Part shown: piece after piece, positions 37,892-47,374 of the stretch | Layout: every line of letters begins with the position of its first letter | Position numbering within the stretch: position 1 is the first letter of the stretch | Assembly (NCBI GenBank): GCA_963837345.1 | Contig: CAWIMX010000001.1 | Coordinates: 1,116,001-1,180,000 of the forward strand | DNA: 64,000 bases | Reading direction: 5' to 3' | Origin: CAWIMX01 sp963837345 | GTDB lineage: Bacteria; Acidobacteriota; Vicinamibacteria; Vicinamibacterales; CAVVIG01 | The notes under the pieces: model-generated | Told to the model about the DNA's origin: nothing | Databases searched by the model: none | What the model saw: only the letters and a program-made list of their open reading frames with translations | Translations under genes and position numbers: made by a program

Positions 37892-38851
37892 CTGACGCTC
37901 AAGCCCCGACCCGAACGACCGGGTCGCGAGTGGACCGTGGACGCCGACGACGCCGGCGTCGCGCTCGACAAATTCCTGGGCGCGTCCGACCGCATGGTGT
38001 CGCGCGCGAAGGCCGCCGCGGCGCGCGAGCATGGCAAGGTGTTCGTGAACGACGTCGAGGCCGGCCGCGCCGAGGCCGGGCTTCGCCTGAAGGCCGGCGA
38101 CGTCGTCCGCGTCTGGGTCGACCGGCCGGGCAGCGCCAGGCGACGCCCCTTCCCGTTCAAGGCCGGCGACCTGCGCATCCTCTACGAAGACGCCTCGCTC
38201 GTCGTGCTCGACAAACCGGCGGGGCTGCTCGCCGTGCCGCTCGAGCGCAGCGGCGAGACGTCGATCTTCGATCAGCTCGAAGCGCATCTCCGGTCGCACG
38301 GCAAGCGAAAGCCGCTCGTCGTCCATCGCATCGATCGCGACACCTCCGGAGTGGTCCTGTTCGCCAAGGACGCGCGCACGCAGAGCGGACTGAAGCAGCA
38401 GTTCAGAGCGCACACGCCCGAGCGGGTGTACCTGGCCGTCGTCTACGGGCGGCCGGCGCCGGCGGCGGGCACCTGGCGCAACCACCTCGTCTGGGACGCC
38501 CGGGCCCTGATTCAGAAAGAGACCACGTCGAAGGACCCGCGGGCGGCCGAAGCGGTCTGCCACTACAGGGTCGTCGAGGCGTTCGCGTCCACGAGCCTGA
38601 TCGAGATCCGACTGCAGACCGGAAAACGCAATCAGATCAGGATCCAGTCGCGCCTGCGCGGCCACACGCTGGTCGGCGAGCGGCGATACACGTACGGACC
38701 CGACGAGCTGCGGCCGGTTCTCTTCAAGCGTCAGGCGCTGCACGCGTGGCGCCTCGGCTTCCGGCATCCGACCGACGGGCGAGCGATGGCGTTCGAAGCG
38801 CCGGTGCCCGCCGACATGCAGCGCCTGCTTGCGCGCCTTCGGGCCGTATAA
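37892..38851 (+). CDS. RluA-family pseudouridine synthase (S4 domain)
   Basis: About 319 residues. N-terminal S4 RNA-binding domain (GVALDKFLGASDRMVSRAKA), then the catalytic block VVHRIDRDTSGVVLFAKDAR with the nucleophilic Asp in HRIDRDTSG, and the conserved tail RLRGHTLVGERRYTYG. It isomerises uridine in rRNA or tRNA; RluC/RluD-type target sites cannot be distinguished. No ATG is available near the N-terminus. Candidates are CTG at 37892, with AGAGG 7 nt upstream and a conserved-looking LKPRPERPGREWTVD, or GTG at 37937. The start is therefore uncertain. Confidence 0.88.
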   Translation: MTLKPRPERPGREWTVDADDAGVALDKFLGASDRMVSRAKAAAAREHGKVFVNDVEAGRAEAGLRLKAGDVVRVWVDRPGSARRRPFPFKAGDLRILYEDASLVVLDKPAGLLAVPLERSGETSIFDQLEAHLRSHGKRKPLVVHRIDRDTSGVVLFAKDARTQSGLKQQFRAHTPERVYLAVVYGRPAPAAGTWRNHLVWDARALIQKETTSKDPRAAEAVCHYRVVEAFASTSLIEIRLQTGKRNQIRIQSRLRGHTLVGERRYTYGPDELRPVLFKRQALHAWRLGFRHPTDGRAMAFEAPVPADMQRLLARLRAV

Positions 38852-38859
38852 TCCGGCCC

Positions 38860-39288
38860 ATGGCCTGGTGGCTCTGGATCGCCGGAGGGCTCGTCCTGAT
38901 CATCTTCGAAGCCGTGACGCCGAGCGGGTTCTTCGTCATCTTCTTCGGCATCGGGGCCTTGACGGTGGGCGGCCTGGCCCTGGCGGGCGTGGTGGCATCG
39001 GCCGTCTGGCAGGGGCTCCTCTTCACGGTGCTCTCGGTGACCTACCTCCTGCTGTTCCGCCGGCGGGTGCAGGCCCGCGTGCACATGCCGCCGCCGCCCG
39101 ACGTGGACTCCTTGATCGGCACGCTGGCCGTCGTCCGGGAGCGTCTGGCGCCCGGCGTCGTCGGCCGCGTGGAAGTGCGGGGCGCCGCCTGGAGCGCCCG
39201 CAACACGAGTGCCGTCACCATCGAGAGCGGCCAGCGCTGCAAGGTCATCAGCGTCGACGGCCTGCTGTTGACCGTCGTGCCGGAGTAG
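38860..39288 (+). CDS. NfeD-like membrane protein
   Basis: 142 residues. Three N-terminal helices (MAWWLWIAGGLVLIIFEAVT, VIFFGIGALTVGGLALAGVV, a third around residues 47-65), then an OB-fold NfeD domain (LIGTLAVVRERLAPGVVGRV ... VISVDGLLLTVVPE). Short NfeD proteins partner with SPFH/stomatin proteins, and the next gene encodes one 20 bp downstream, so the two likely form a membrane-microdomain complex. Confidence 0.9.
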   Translation: MAWWLWIAGGLVLIIFEAVTPSGFFVIFFGIGALTVGGLALAGVVASAVWQGLLFTVLSVTYLLLFRRRVQARVHMPPPPDVDSLIGTLAVVRERLAPGVVGRVEVRGAAWSARNTSAVTIESGQRCKVISVDGLLLTVVPE

Positions 39289-39308
39289 CCGCGAAGGAGC
39301 CTCGGACA

Positions 39309-40229
39309 TGCCAGGTGGCCTGATCGTCATCGGTACTGTTTGCGGTCATCACGCTCGTCATTCTGGCGAAGACCGCCATCGTCGTGCCGCAGCAGAGCGC
39401 CTTCGTCGTGGAGCGGCTCGGCCGCTACTCGGGAACGCTCGACGCCGGCTTCCACATCCTGCTGCCCTTCATCGACGTCGTGCGGTACCGGCACTCGCTG
39501 AAGGAAACGGCGCTCGACATTCCCGCGCAAATCTGTATCACGCGCGACAACGTGCAGGTGCAGGTCGATGGCGTGCTGTACCTGAAGGTGCTGAATCCCG
39601 AGCGCACGTCGTACGGCATCTCCGATCACATCTTCGCGATCTCCCAGCTGGCGCAGACGACGCTCCGGAGCGAGGTCGGCAAGATCGATCTCGATCGGAC
39701 GTTCGAGGAACGCACGAACATCAACATCTCCGTCGTCGCGGAGCTCGACAAGGCCACCGAGCCCTGGGGCGTGAAGGTGCTGCGCTACGAGATCAAGAAC
39801 ATCACGCCCCCCTCCGACGTGCTGGCGGCGATGGAAAAGCAGATGCGCGCCGAGCGCGAAAAGCGCGCGGTCATTCTCACGTCCGAAGGTCAGCGCGATG
39901 CGGCCATCAACTCCGCCGAAGGCGAGAAGCAGCAGGTGATCAAGGCCTCCGAAGCGCGGCGGCAGCAGCAGATGAACGAAGCGGAGGGGCAGGCGTCGGC
40001 CATCCTCGCCGTCGCGACGGCCACGGCCGAGGGCATCCGGCGGGTCGCCGAGGCCACCCAGGCGCCGGGCGGCGACAAAGCGATTCAGCTGCGCGTCGCC
40101 GAGCAGTACATCGGGGAATTCGGGAAGGTGATCAGCAACGCCGACACGATCATCCTGCCCTCGAACGTGGCCGACGTGGCCTCGATGATCACGACGGCCA
40201 TGCAGGTCGTCGCGCAGCACAAGGCCTGA
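39309..40229 (+). CDS. SPFH/stomatin-like protein (paraslipin type), frameshifted at ~39333
   Basis: From the ATG at 39309 the frame gives MPGGLIVI and is then lost. The +1 frame from 39337 gives LFAVITLVILAKTAIVVPQQ and the complete SPFH protein (SAFVVERLGRYSGTLDAGFH, VLRYEIKNITPPSDVLAAME, EAEGQASAILAVATATAEGI). Removing one G in ATCGGTACTG restores a normal N-terminal membrane helix, for ~306 residues. Without it the first usable start would be inside the domain and the anchor would be missing. The indel sits at GTAC. Forms oligomeric membrane scaffolds with the NfeD protein upstream. Confidence 0.88.
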
Positions 40230-40259
40230 CCGCGCCGGTACGCACGCCGCGCGAACGGC

Positions 40260-41612
40260 CTAGTGCACGTGCGCCTTCACGACGAATCCCCACTTGTCGG
40301 ATCCGTCGCCCATGAACGCGCCGGGACCGGAGACGGGCTCGCTGCCTGAAATCCACGGATAGGGATTGTCGAGCCACGTGCGATAGACGCCGACGGTCAC
40401 GAGGTCGTTCAGATCGACGTAGAACCGGGCCGCGGTCGCTCGCTCCTTCTCGCCCATCGCGACGCCGTACAGGTGCTCGGCGGCCAGCCACTTCACGAGC
40501 GAGTCGTCACGCGACAGTTCCTCGCGCGTGATCGTGGTGCCGACCCTCCAGCCGCCCCCGATCGGGTACGACAGGTCGACGCCGGCGTTGTAGCCCGTCT
40601 TCGGAATCGGCTCCGAATCCACGCCGAGCAGCTCCGCGGAGGAGCGGGTCGGCCCCCAGGTGTAGCGGGCGAATTCGCCGAACACCGCGGCGTACGGATT
40701 CGCGCGGTACCGCGCGGAAAGCACGACGGCCCGATCGTAGCGCTTCGAGGCGAAATAGTTCGGCAGCCGCTCGACTTTGCTTCCCGTGTATCCCACCTTG
40801 GCCGACACGCGGGCCTCGAACCCGTGCACCGGCTCCAGGCGCGCGCTGAAGAAGCCGGTCAGCGCCGAGTTCGTGTCGACGTCGGGGTCGACGAAATAGA
40901 AGTAGTCGTAGTCGTGCGCCCGGTTGCCGTCGCCGATCACGCCGCCGACCTCCACCATGCCCACGCGGCGGCTCTCCCGGACCAGCGTCCACGAGAGCCC
41001 GAGGCCGAAGTTCGCTTCGGCGTTGATCCGCTGGATGTGCGTGGCATCCTTCGCGGTCAGGCTGCCGACCTCCTCCCAGTTGAACCCGATCGGCAAGATG
41101 AAGCGCCCGAACTTCGCGCCGAACGATCCGTACTCGAGATCGACGTACGCCTGCCGCACGATCCCCTGCTGCGCGATCGGATCGAGCGATAGATACTTGT
41201 AGTCGTCCACACGCAGGTTGCCGTCGTCCTCACAGCGCACGCCGGGGCCAATCGTCTGCGGCGAATTGGGATAGAAGAACCCGGCCTCTCCGCACGCCGG
41301 CTCCGGCGGCGTGTCGTCGACCGGGTTGATCTCGAGCACGTACTGGACGCGGGGCGTGAGCCGGCCACTCAACCGGACGATCGCATAGCCGATGCGGCCC
41401 TGGTTCTCGAAGCCGATGCGGACCGACTGCGCCGCATCGTGCCCGTAGCCGGCGAGAAACCAGAGCTGCACGCGAATGCGCTCCGACGACGGCAGCGCAA
41501 GGCCCTGGTCGTCCGGCGCGTTGGCCTGAGCGAGGCAGGGAGCGGCGATGCCGAAGGCGCACGCCAGAGCCAGCACCAGCCGGCCAGGGGAGACGACACG
41601 CGCCAATGGCAC
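40260..41612 (-). CDS. Outer-membrane porin-like beta-barrel protein
   Basis: 450 residues with signal peptide ending PCLAQA. The mature part has alternating amphipathic strands typical of phosphate-selective porin O/P-like proteins (RVQLWFLAGYGHDAAQ, FGAKFGRFILPIGFNWEEVG, RDVDTNSALTG-type loops) and ends in VVKAHVH. Expected to form a channel in the outer membrane; substrate unknown. It faces the MlaF-like gene divergently across a 72-bp gap. Confidence 0.75.
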   Translation of the reverse strand: MPLARVVSPGRLVLALACAFGIAAPCLAQANAPDDQGLALPSSERIRVQLWFLAGYGHDAAQSVRIGFENQGRIGYAIVRLSGRLTPRVQYVLEINPVDDTPPEPACGEAGFFYPNSPQTIGPGVRCEDDGNLRVDDYKYLSLDPIAQQGIVRQAYVDLEYGSFGAKFGRFILPIGFNWEEVGSLTAKDATHIQRINAEANFGLGLSWTLVRESRRVGMVEVGGVIGDGNRAHDYDYFYFVDPDVDTNSALTGFFSARLEPVHGFEARVSAKVGYTGSKVERLPNYFASKRYDRAVVLSARYRANPYAAVFGEFARYTWGPTRSSAELLGVDSEPIPKTGYNAGVDLSYPIGGGWRVGTTITREELSRDDSLVKWLAAEHLYGVAMGEKERATAARFYVDLNDLVTVGVYRTWLDNPYPWISGSEPVSGPGAFMGDGSDKWGFVVKAHVH

Positions 41613-41684
41613 ACGGTATTATCCTTGGGCCCGGCAGGCTGTCAAGGCGCGTGGCGCCTCGCATGGCCCTCTCGTACCCAACCT

Positions 41685-42515
41685 ATGGAGGCTCGACACA
41701 CCGCGGCGGGAGAGGCAGGGGCCGTCGTATTCGACAAGGTCTCCTTCGCCTTCGACGATCACGTTGTACTCCGCGACGTCAGTTTCCGGGTGCCGCACGG
41801 AGGCATGACCATCCTGCTCGGCGCCAGCGGCGCCGGGAAGTCCGTGGTGCTCAAGCTCATCCTCGGGCTCCTCCGACCAGACGCCGGCGCGATCGTGGTC
41901 AACGGCCATCGCGTCGATCGGATGGCCGAGCGCGATCTCCTGGCCCTGCGTGGCGACATCGGCATGCTCTTCCAGGAAAGCGCCCTGTTCGATTCGCTGA
42001 CGGTGGCCGGGAACGTCGGGTACCGGCTCTCCGAAGAGTTGCGCCTGCCGGCCGGCGAGGTCCGCGCCCGCGTCGCGGAGATTCTGGGCTTCATCGGGCT
42101 CGCCGAGTTCATCGATCGGATGCCCTCGGAGCTCTCCGGCGGCCAGCGCCGGCGCGTCGCCATCGCCCGGGCCATGGCGTCGAGGCCGGGCCTGCTCCTG
42201 TTCGACGACCCGACGACGGGCCTGGATCCGGTCATCGCCACCACCGTCGACGATGAGGTCGTGAAGTTGCGCGACCTCGAGCGCGTCACCTCGATCGTGG
42301 TCACCCACCAGATCCGGGATGCCTTCTACGTCGCCACTCATGAGGCGACGGCCGCGGACGGACGCCTGGAGATTCTGACGACGTCCGACGAACGCGCGAG
42401 GTTCCTGGTGCTGCACGACGGCCGGATCTATTTCGAGGGAAGCGGCGCGGAGCTCCTGGCGTCGACAGACGACTACCTGAAGGAGTTTCTCTTCATGACG
42501 CTTCCTCCGTGGTAG
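41685..42515 (+). CDS. ABC transporter ATPase, MlaF/Ttg2A-type
   Basis: 276 residues from MEARHTAAGEAGAVVFDKVS. Walker A LGASGAGKSVVLKLILG, Q-loop in IGMLFQESALFDSLTVAGNV, signature ELSGGQRRRVAIARAMASRP, Walker B LLLFDDPTTGLDP, H-switch VVTHQIRDAF. The C-terminal extension and FQESALFDSLTV motif are typical of the phospholipid-transport ATPase MlaF. No MlaE permease or MlaD gene is adjacent, so it either serves permeases elsewhere or has lost its operon. Confidence 0.87.
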   Translation: MEARHTAAGEAGAVVFDKVSFAFDDHVVLRDVSFRVPHGGMTILLGASGAGKSVVLKLILGLLRPDAGAIVVNGHRVDRMAERDLLALRGDIGMLFQESALFDSLTVAGNVGYRLSEELRLPAGEVRARVAEILGFIGLAEFIDRMPSELSGGQRRRVAIARAMASRPGLLLFDDPTTGLDPVIATTVDDEVVKLRDLERVTSIVVTHQIRDAFYVATHEATAADGRLEILTTSDERARFLVLHDGRIYFEGSGAELLASTDDYLKEFLFMTLPPW

Positions 42516-42559
42516 GTTGGCACATCGGCAATCGCTGACGAGAACCGAGGGGGGCAGAT

Positions 42560-45361
42560 ATGCCAGCGTTCGGGGCGGACGAAGACGGGCGTCTCGAGGC
42601 ATTGCGCGCCTACGCGCTGCTCGACACGCCGGCCGAGCCGGCGTTCGACGACTTGACCGCCCTCGCGGCGCACGCCTGCGCCGCACCGATTGCGCTCGTC
42701 TCCTTCATCGACGACCGGCGGCAGTGGATCAAGTCGAAGGTGGGCGTGTCGGTCAGCGAGCTGCCGCGCGAGCACGCGTTCTGCACACACACCATCCGCC
42801 AGCGCGACGTGTTCGTCGTGGCCGACGCCGCGGCCGATCCGCGTTTTTCGACCAACCCGCTCGTCACTGGCGAGCTGCGCATCCGCGCATACGCCGGCGC
42901 GCCGCTCGTGACCGATGAGACGCGAGCGCTCGGGACGCTGAGCGTGATGGATCGCGCGCCGAGAGGCTGGACCCCGCCGGAACTCCAGGCGCTCGGCGTG
43001 ATCGGCGCCCAGGTGATGGCGCAACTCGAGCTTCGTCGCCTGCGACAGGGGCTCGATCGCGACCGCCGACCGGCAACCGCCGACGACGCGCGCGCGGTCG
43101 ACGCGAATCGGCTGGCGGCCATCGTCGAATCGTCGAACGACGCGATCATCGGCAAGGACTTGAGCGGCATCATCACGAGCTGGAATCACGGCGCCGAGGC
43201 GATCTTCGGGTATGCCGCCGAGGAAATCATCGGCTCGTCGATCATGCGTCTCGTCCCGGCCGATCTGACGGACCAGGAGAACGAGATCCTGCGGCGGATC
43301 CGCGGCGGGCAGCCGGTGACTCATCTCGAAACCCGGAGACTCACGAAAGATGGTCGGCTGATCGACGTGTCGATTACCTCGTCGCCCATCCGGGACGGCT
43401 TCGGCCGCGTCGTCGGCGCGTCGAAGGTGGCGCGGGACATCACCGTCGCCAAGCGTGCCGACGATCAGCTGCGGGAACGCGAGGAGCAGCTGCGGCTGTA
43501 CGCCGAGCACAGCCCCGTTGCCGTGGCCATGTTCGACCGCGACATGAAATACCTCGTGGCGAGCCGTCGCTGGATGGACGACTTCCGCCTGGGCGACGAG
43601 TCGATCGTCGGCCGGAGTCACTACGAGGTGCTGCCCGAGATACCCGAGCGGTGGAAGGACGTCCATCAACGGTGCCTGGCGGGCGCCGTCGAAGCGTGCG
43701 AGGAAGATCCGTTCCGCCGCGCCGACGGGACGATCGACTGGATTCGCTGGGAGATTCGCCCCTGGCATCGGGCCGACGGCACCATCGGCGGGATCATCAT
43801 CTTCAGCGAGAACGTGACCGAGCGCAATCGGGCGATCGAAGCGCTGCGCACCGCCGAAGAGCGGATGCGCTTCGCGCTCGAGAACGCCGAGGTCGGCATC
43901 TGGGACGCCGACTACCGGACCGGAGTCGTCCGCTGGTCGGAGATCCTCGAAGCGCAGCACGGGCTGAAGCCCGGCACCTTCGGCGGCACGATCGAGGCGT
44001 TTCTGGCGTGCGTGCATCCGGAGGACCGCGCGTCGGTGCGGGGGCGGGTGGAGAAAGCCGCGAAATCGGGCGCCGACTTCGTGCTCGAGCACCGCATCGT
44101 CAGGCCCGACGGCGTCGTGCGCTGGCACGAGGGCGTGGGCCGGATTCACCTCGGCCCCGACGGCACGCCGGTGCGCGGCGTCGGGATCTCCCTCGACGTC
44201 ACCGAACGTCACATGCTCGAAGGGCAGTATCAGCAGGCGCAGAAGATGGAAGCCGTCGGCCGGCTGGCCGGTGGCGTCGCGCACGACTTCAACAACCTGC
44301 TGTCGGCGATTCTGGGATACTGCGGGCTGCTCCTGGAAGACGTGAAGCCGGAGGATCCGATCCGCGCCGACCTCCTGGAGATCCAGAAGGCGGGAACGAG
44401 CGCCGCCGCGCTCACACGGCAGCTGCTCGCCTTCAGCCGGAAACAGATCATCGAACCGGTGCTGCTCGACTTCAACGCGGTGGTGCGGGACGTCCAGGGG
44501 ATGCTGGGACGGCTGATCGGCGAAGACGTGAGAGTCGTCCTCGGCCTCAGCCCCGAGCCGATGCTGGCCAACGCCGACCGCGGACAGATCGAACAGATCC
44601 TGCTGAATCTCGCCGTCAACGCGCGGGACGCGATGCCGACGGGCGGCACGATGACCATCGAAACCGCCGGCGTCGAGCTCGACGAGACCTACACGGCCGC
44701 GCATTTCGACGTGACGCCGGGCTCCTACGTCGCGCTCACCGTGACCGACACCGGCACCGGGATGACGCCGGAGGTGAAAGCCCACCTGTTCGAGCCGTTC
44801 TTCACGACGAAGGAAGTCGGCAAGGGCACGGGGTTGGGGCTCGCCACCGTTCACGGCATCGTCATGCGGGCGGGTGGGAACGTCGGCGTGTACAGCGAGC
44901 TCGGACAGGGCACGTCCTTCAAGGTGTATTTTCCCAGAGCGGACGCCGCCGAGCTGCCTGTCGAGGCGCCGCGCACGGGGGCGCGGCTCCGCGCCGGCAC
45001 GCAGACCGTGCTCGTCGTGGAGGACGCCGACGTGCTTCGCGAACTGGTGCGACGCGTGCTGCAGCGCCAGGGCTACTCGGTGCTGGTCGCTGCCAACGCC
45101 GACGAAGCGCGCACACTGTTCGAGCGGCATGCGTCCATCGACCTGCTGCTGACCGATGTGGTGATGCCGGGCGCGAGCGGGCCGGAGCTCACCGAGGAAC
45201 TGGTCGCACGGCGACCCGGCCTCAAGGTGGTCTACATGTCGGGGTACACGCAGGACGCCATCGTGCAACGCGGCGTTCTGAAGCCGGGCATCGCGTTCCT
45301 GCACAAGCCGTTCACGGCCGAAACGCTCGGACGCAAGCTTCGCGAGGTGCTGGATCGCTGA
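42560..45361 (+). CDS. Hybrid histidine kinase with GAF and multiple PAS domains and C-terminal receiver
   Basis: 933 residues, soluble. GAF (about 10-150; HAFCTHTIRQRDVFVVADAA), PAS 1 (AAIVESSNDAIIGKDLSGII), PAS 2 (LRLYAEHSPVAVAMFDRDMK), PAS 3 (ALENAEVGIWDADYRTGVVR), HisKA with AGGVAHDFNNLLSAILGYCG, HATPase (NLAVNARDAMPTGGTMTIET, DTGTGMTP, GKGTGLGLATVHGIV) and a receiver (TVLVVEDADVLRELVRRVLQ, phospho-Asp in LLLTDVVMPGASG). The arrangement suits integration of redox or small-molecule signals. The last 50 bp overlap the convergent ABC ATPase gene. Confidence 0.92.
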   Translation: MPAFGADEDGRLEALRAYALLDTPAEPAFDDLTALAAHACAAPIALVSFIDDRRQWIKSKVGVSVSELPREHAFCTHTIRQRDVFVVADAAADPRFSTNPLVTGELRIRAYAGAPLVTDETRALGTLSVMDRAPRGWTPPELQALGVIGAQVMAQLELRRLRQGLDRDRRPATADDARAVDANRLAAIVESSNDAIIGKDLSGIITSWNHGAEAIFGYAAEEIIGSSIMRLVPADLTDQENEILRRIRGGQPVTHLETRRLTKDGRLIDVSITSSPIRDGFGRVVGASKVARDITVAKRADDQLREREEQLRLYAEHSPVAVAMFDRDMKYLVASRRWMDDFRLGDESIVGRSHYEVLPEIPERWKDVHQRCLAGAVEACEEDPFRRADGTIDWIRWEIRPWHRADGTIGGIIIFSENVTERNRAIEALRTAEERMRFALENAEVGIWDADYRTGVVRWSEILEAQHGLKPGTFGGTIEAFLACVHPEDRASVRGRVEKAAKSGADFVLEHRIVRPDGVVRWHEGVGRIHLGPDGTPVRGVGISLDVTERHMLEGQYQQAQKMEAVGRLAGGVAHDFNNLLSAILGYCGLLLEDVKPEDPIRADLLEIQKAGTSAAALTRQLLAFSRKQIIEPVLLDFNAVVRDVQGMLGRLIGEDVRVVLGLSPEPMLANADRGQIEQILLNLAVNARDAMPTGGTMTIETAGVELDETYTAAHFDVTPGSYVALTVTDTGTGMTPEVKAHLFEPFFTTKEVGKGTGLGLATVHGIVMRAGGNVGVYSELGQGTSFKVYFPRADAAELPVEAPRTGARLRAGTQTVLVVEDADVLRELVRRVLQRQGYSVLVAANADEARTLFERHASIDLLLTDVVMPGASGPELTEELVARRPGLKVVYMSGYTQDAIVQRGVLKPGIAFLHKPFTAETLGRKLREVLDR

Positions 45362-46079
45362 ATCCCCCTCGAAGGCGGGCTTCGCGCGCGGGACCCGTCC
45401 ACACGACGCGCCCGGCGTCGAGCACGCACACGCGATCGCACACCGATTCCGCCTCGTCAAAGCTGTGCGTCACCATGAGGGCGGCCCTTCGGGGGTGCCC
45501 GGCGCACCAGTCCCGCAGCAGCTGGTGCACGGTGCGTCGGAACGTGGGATCGACGCTTCGCGTGGGCTCGTCGAGAAGGAGGATGCTGGGGTCGGTCATC
45601 ATGGCGCGCGCCAGGCCGAGGCGCTGGCGCATCCCTTCCGAAAACGTCTCGACCCTCGTCGCGACCGCCTCTCCGAGTCCCACCTTGTCGAGCCACGCCT
45701 TCGCGCGGCGCCGGGCCTCGGCGCGAGGCATGTCGTTCAGCACCGCGAAGAATTCGAGGTTCCAGCCGGCCGGCATGCGCGCGTAGAACCCGTGGCCCGA
45801 GACGCCCGCATAGGACAGAACGGCGCGGGCGGCGGCCGGATGCCGGCGCGCGTCGCGGCCGCAGACGTGGACCGTTCCCCGCGTCGGCTCGAGGACGGTC
45901 GCAACGATTTCGAGGAGCGTGGTCTTGCCGGCGCCGTTCGGTCCCATCAGGGCGACGATCTCGCCGAAGGCCATCGACAGCGAGACGTCCGCGAGCACGC
46001 GGCGGTGCGCGGCGTGCCGCGGGAAGAGCCTGGGCGGAAACACCTTCGTCACGCCGTCGGCGGCGATGGCGTCAGACAC
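45312..46079 (-). CDS. ABC-2 type exporter ATPase, RiPP locus
   Basis: 255 residues, GTG start. Walker A MGPNGAGKTTLLEIV, signature TFSEGMRQRLGLARAMM (the usual LSGG replaced by FSEG, as in CcmA-type exporters), Walker B ILLLDEPTRSVDP. The permease gene upstream overlaps its start by 8 bp, so both form one transporter. They are divergent from the PqqD-rSAM-precursor genes and most likely export the modified peptide. Confidence 0.87.
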   Translation of the reverse strand: MSDAIAADGVTKVFPPRLFPRHAAHRRVLADVSLSMAFGEIVALMGPNGAGKTTLLEIVATVLEPTRGTVHVCGRDARRHPAAARAVLSYAGVSGHGFYARMPAGWNLEFFAVLNDMPRAEARRRAKAWLDKVGLGEAVATRVETFSEGMRQRLGLARAMMTDPSILLLDEPTRSVDPTFRRTVHQLLRDWCAGHPRRAALMVTHSFDEAESVCDRVCVLDAGRVVWTGPAREARLRGGFSDPAPREACVRAFRP

Positions 46080-46878
46080 GACCGAGCGTCCCGTGCACGC
46101 GCGCGTGCCGGATGCCGGCCGCGAAAATGGCCGCGCTGGCCGGCGCCGTCAAGGCGGCGAACGCGGCGAGGGCCAGCAGATCCGGCGCAACGGCGGCCGT
46201 CGAGGCATGGTCGAGCAGGGTGGCCCGCAGCGCGTTGATGGCATACGTCGCCGGCAGCCAGGGCGTGAAGCCGTGAAGCCACGACGGCAGCACGCTGGCC
46301 GGGTAGAGCCCGCCGCTCAACAGCCACGACGCGCTGATGAGCGCCGCCACGGCCGCCTGGGTGCCGCGCGCCACCAGCGACAGCGTGGCGAGCGCCAGCC
46401 CCAGGCTCGTGAACGTCACGAGCGACAGCCCGAACGCGAGGGAGGCACCGACCAGGTTGCCCGTCGTCACGGCGCGGCCGAGCAGCAGGCCGGCCGCCAG
46501 GTAGCCGGCCACGTCGAACGTGGCGCGGCAGAACGGATAGATCGACGAGAAGGCGATGAAGGCGAGCGGCGACGTGCGCGTCGTCAACATCGCCTTCAGC
46601 GTCCCGGCGCGCCGGTTCTCCTGAATGACCTGGCTGAACGTGATGAGCACCGTGGTCATGTACCCCTGCACCATGATGCCGATCAGCAGAAAGCCGAACG
46701 GGGCGTAGCCATCCAGTCGCTCGCCGCCGAATTGGGCCGCCAGGAAGAAGTACGCGACCACCGCCAGGCCCATGTGGCCGAGCTCGAAGACGAAGGACCA
46801 GGGCGTGCCGAAATCGGCAACCGCGTCGCGTTCGATGGAGACAAGGGCCTTCTGCCCGATCCGGCCGAGGGTCGTCAC
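46072..46878 (-). CDS. ABC-2 type exporter permease, RiPP locus
   Basis: 268 residues from a GTG (TTLGRIGQKALVSIERDAVA). Six helices of the ABC-2 fold, with FGFLLIGIMVQGYMTTVLIT, the cytoplasmic coupling segment ENRRAGTLKAMLTTRTSPLA and SASWLLSGGLYPASVLPSWL. The start lies 177 bp from the PqqD start on the other strand; that gap should hold divergent promoters. Partner of the ATPase gene that overlaps its 3' end. Confidence 0.87.
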   Translation of the reverse strand: MTTLGRIGQKALVSIERDAVADFGTPWSFVFELGHMGLAVVAYFFLAAQFGGERLDGYAPFGFLLIGIMVQGYMTTVLITFSQVIQENRRAGTLKAMLTTRTSPLAFIAFSSIYPFCRATFDVAGYLAAGLLLGRAVTTGNLVGASLAFGLSLVTFTSLGLALATLSLVARGTQAAVAALISASWLLSGGLYPASVLPSWLHGFTPWLPATYAINALRATLLDHASTAAVAPDLLALAAFAALTAPASAAIFAAGIRHARVHGTLGRV

Positions 46879-47055
46879 GGTCGGGGTATCGGCCCCACGC
46901 CGGTGGCGCGACAATCGACCAGAGCGGCCGTTCGGCGGTAGAATCGCGCCACAGATCTGCACGAGACTGCGCGCGTCTTTGCACGAGGTCCTACGGGGCC
47001 GGCCTCCGCGAGCCGACACCACGATCGGACCCTTCTTTCCTTGAGGATGGCCTCG

Positions 47056-47374
47056 ATGGGCGACATGACCCGGCGTGTGGCGCGCCGCGACGAGGGCGAG
47101 ACGTTCGTCACCCGCCAGATCGCGGGCGAGACGATCATCGTCCCGGTCAGCGGACGGATCGGCGACCTGGAGGCGATCTACACGCTGAACGAGGTCGGCT
47201 CGCTCATCTGGCAGCTGATCGACGGCCATCGGACGGCGAAAGGCATCGCCGAAGCCGTGCGCGTCCAGTACCGACGTGTCGCCCGACGAGGCGGCGCGCG
47301 ACGTCGACGAATTGTTGAGCGCCCTCGAAGAGCGGGGTCTCGTGATGGCGACCACCGCCCCGGCGGCAGTCTGA
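47056..47374 (+). CDS. PqqD-family RiPP leader-recognition protein, frameshifted at ~47271
   Basis: Start ATG has GAGG 9 nt upstream. Winged-helix PqqD fold: VARRDEGETFVTRQIAGETI, YTLNEVGSLIWQLIDGHRTA, KGIAEAVRVQY. At 47268-47272 GTACC carries one C too many; the other frame continues DVSPDEAARDVDELLSALEE and RGLVMATTAPAAV with TGA overlapping the radical SAM ATG. Removing the C gives about 105 residues, the normal size. PqqD-type domains bind the leader of the precursor and deliver it to the partner radical SAM enzyme. Confidence 0.87.
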
